Positions 63,980 to 64,000 of a DNA stretch of 64,000 nucleotides are shown here, piece by piece. The position numbers were made by a program, and so were the translations under genes. The notes below the pieces were generated by a model. It was not told where the DNA came from, did not search any database, and saw only the letters and a program-made list of their open reading frames with translations. Location of the stretch: positions 4,898,001 through 4,962,000 of the forward strand of contig NC_049566.1 of assembly GCF_013368755.1 (NCBI RefSeq). The letters run 5' to 3'. How positions within the stretch are numbered: the first letter of the stretch is position 1; each line of letters begins with the position of its first letter. The DNA is from Talaromyces rugulosus. Its lineage: Eukaryota > Ascomycota > Eurotiomycetes > Eurotiales > Trichocomaceae.

Positions 63980-64000
63980 ATATACCCATTTTTCTTTTGA

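Overview
The window looks like a repeat-rich accessory region of a filamentous ascomycete, Pezizomycotina and probably Eurotiales-like (Penicillium or Aspergillus type). The reasons are short GT-AG introns of 50-100 bp with CTAAC/CTGAC branch sites, RIP-type (C-to-T and G-to-A only) decay of retroelements, a Tad1-type LINE, a BED-finger hAT element, chromodomain Ty3/gypsy elements, a DUF3435 tyrosine recombinase and fungal STAND/NLR genes. The genus is inference. No rRNA, tRNA, CRISPR or ordinary housekeeping gene was seen.

Left half (1-40875): a nest of transposons built around one old Ty3/gypsy element, called A, whose AT-rich remains occupy 5402-6507, 14176-17158, 20981-21090, 32084-32782 and 40574-40875. 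Five insertions split it. (1) A GC-rich LINE with open frames at 1-5405, cut by the window edge. (2) A second copy of the same gypsy family (A'), inverted, at 6508-14175, with 612-bp LTRs and TSD GGATG. (3) hAT copy 1 at 17159-20972, TSD ATATCAGG. (4) Gypsy element B at 21091-32078, TSD AGAAT, itself carrying hAT copy 2 at 24506-28320, TSD TAGATCAC. (5) Chromovirus C on the minus strand at 32783-40568, TSD GATAA. Element C keeps one continuous gag-pol frame broken only by nonsense codons, has LTRs differing at one base, and shows a Tf1-like self-priming signature.

Right half (40876-64000): element A stops abruptly at about 40875 and GC-rich DNA follows. A seven-exon, apparently intact 900-aa DUF3435 tyrosine recombinase with C2H2 fingers (41386-44524) reads into the right-hand region. 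Its position and direction fit the captain gene at the 5' edge of a Starship giant mobile element. Downstream genes are of the type found as Starship cargo: an F-box-like gene, a group of F-box/ankyrin paralogues on an inverted duplication (45.9-50.4 kb), a Helo-like/ankyrin gene (54311-56252), pieces of one conserved fungal family (51.6, 56.4 and 57.0 kb), and a large PNP-NACHT STAND receptor of 1695 aa (58034-63172). The right boundary of any Starship lies outside the window, so this reading is a hypothesis with explicit tests.

Inferred order of events: A is oldest, then A' and B, all heavily RIP-mutated. C, the LINE and the two nearly identical hAT copies are later. The recombinase-led block may have truncated A.
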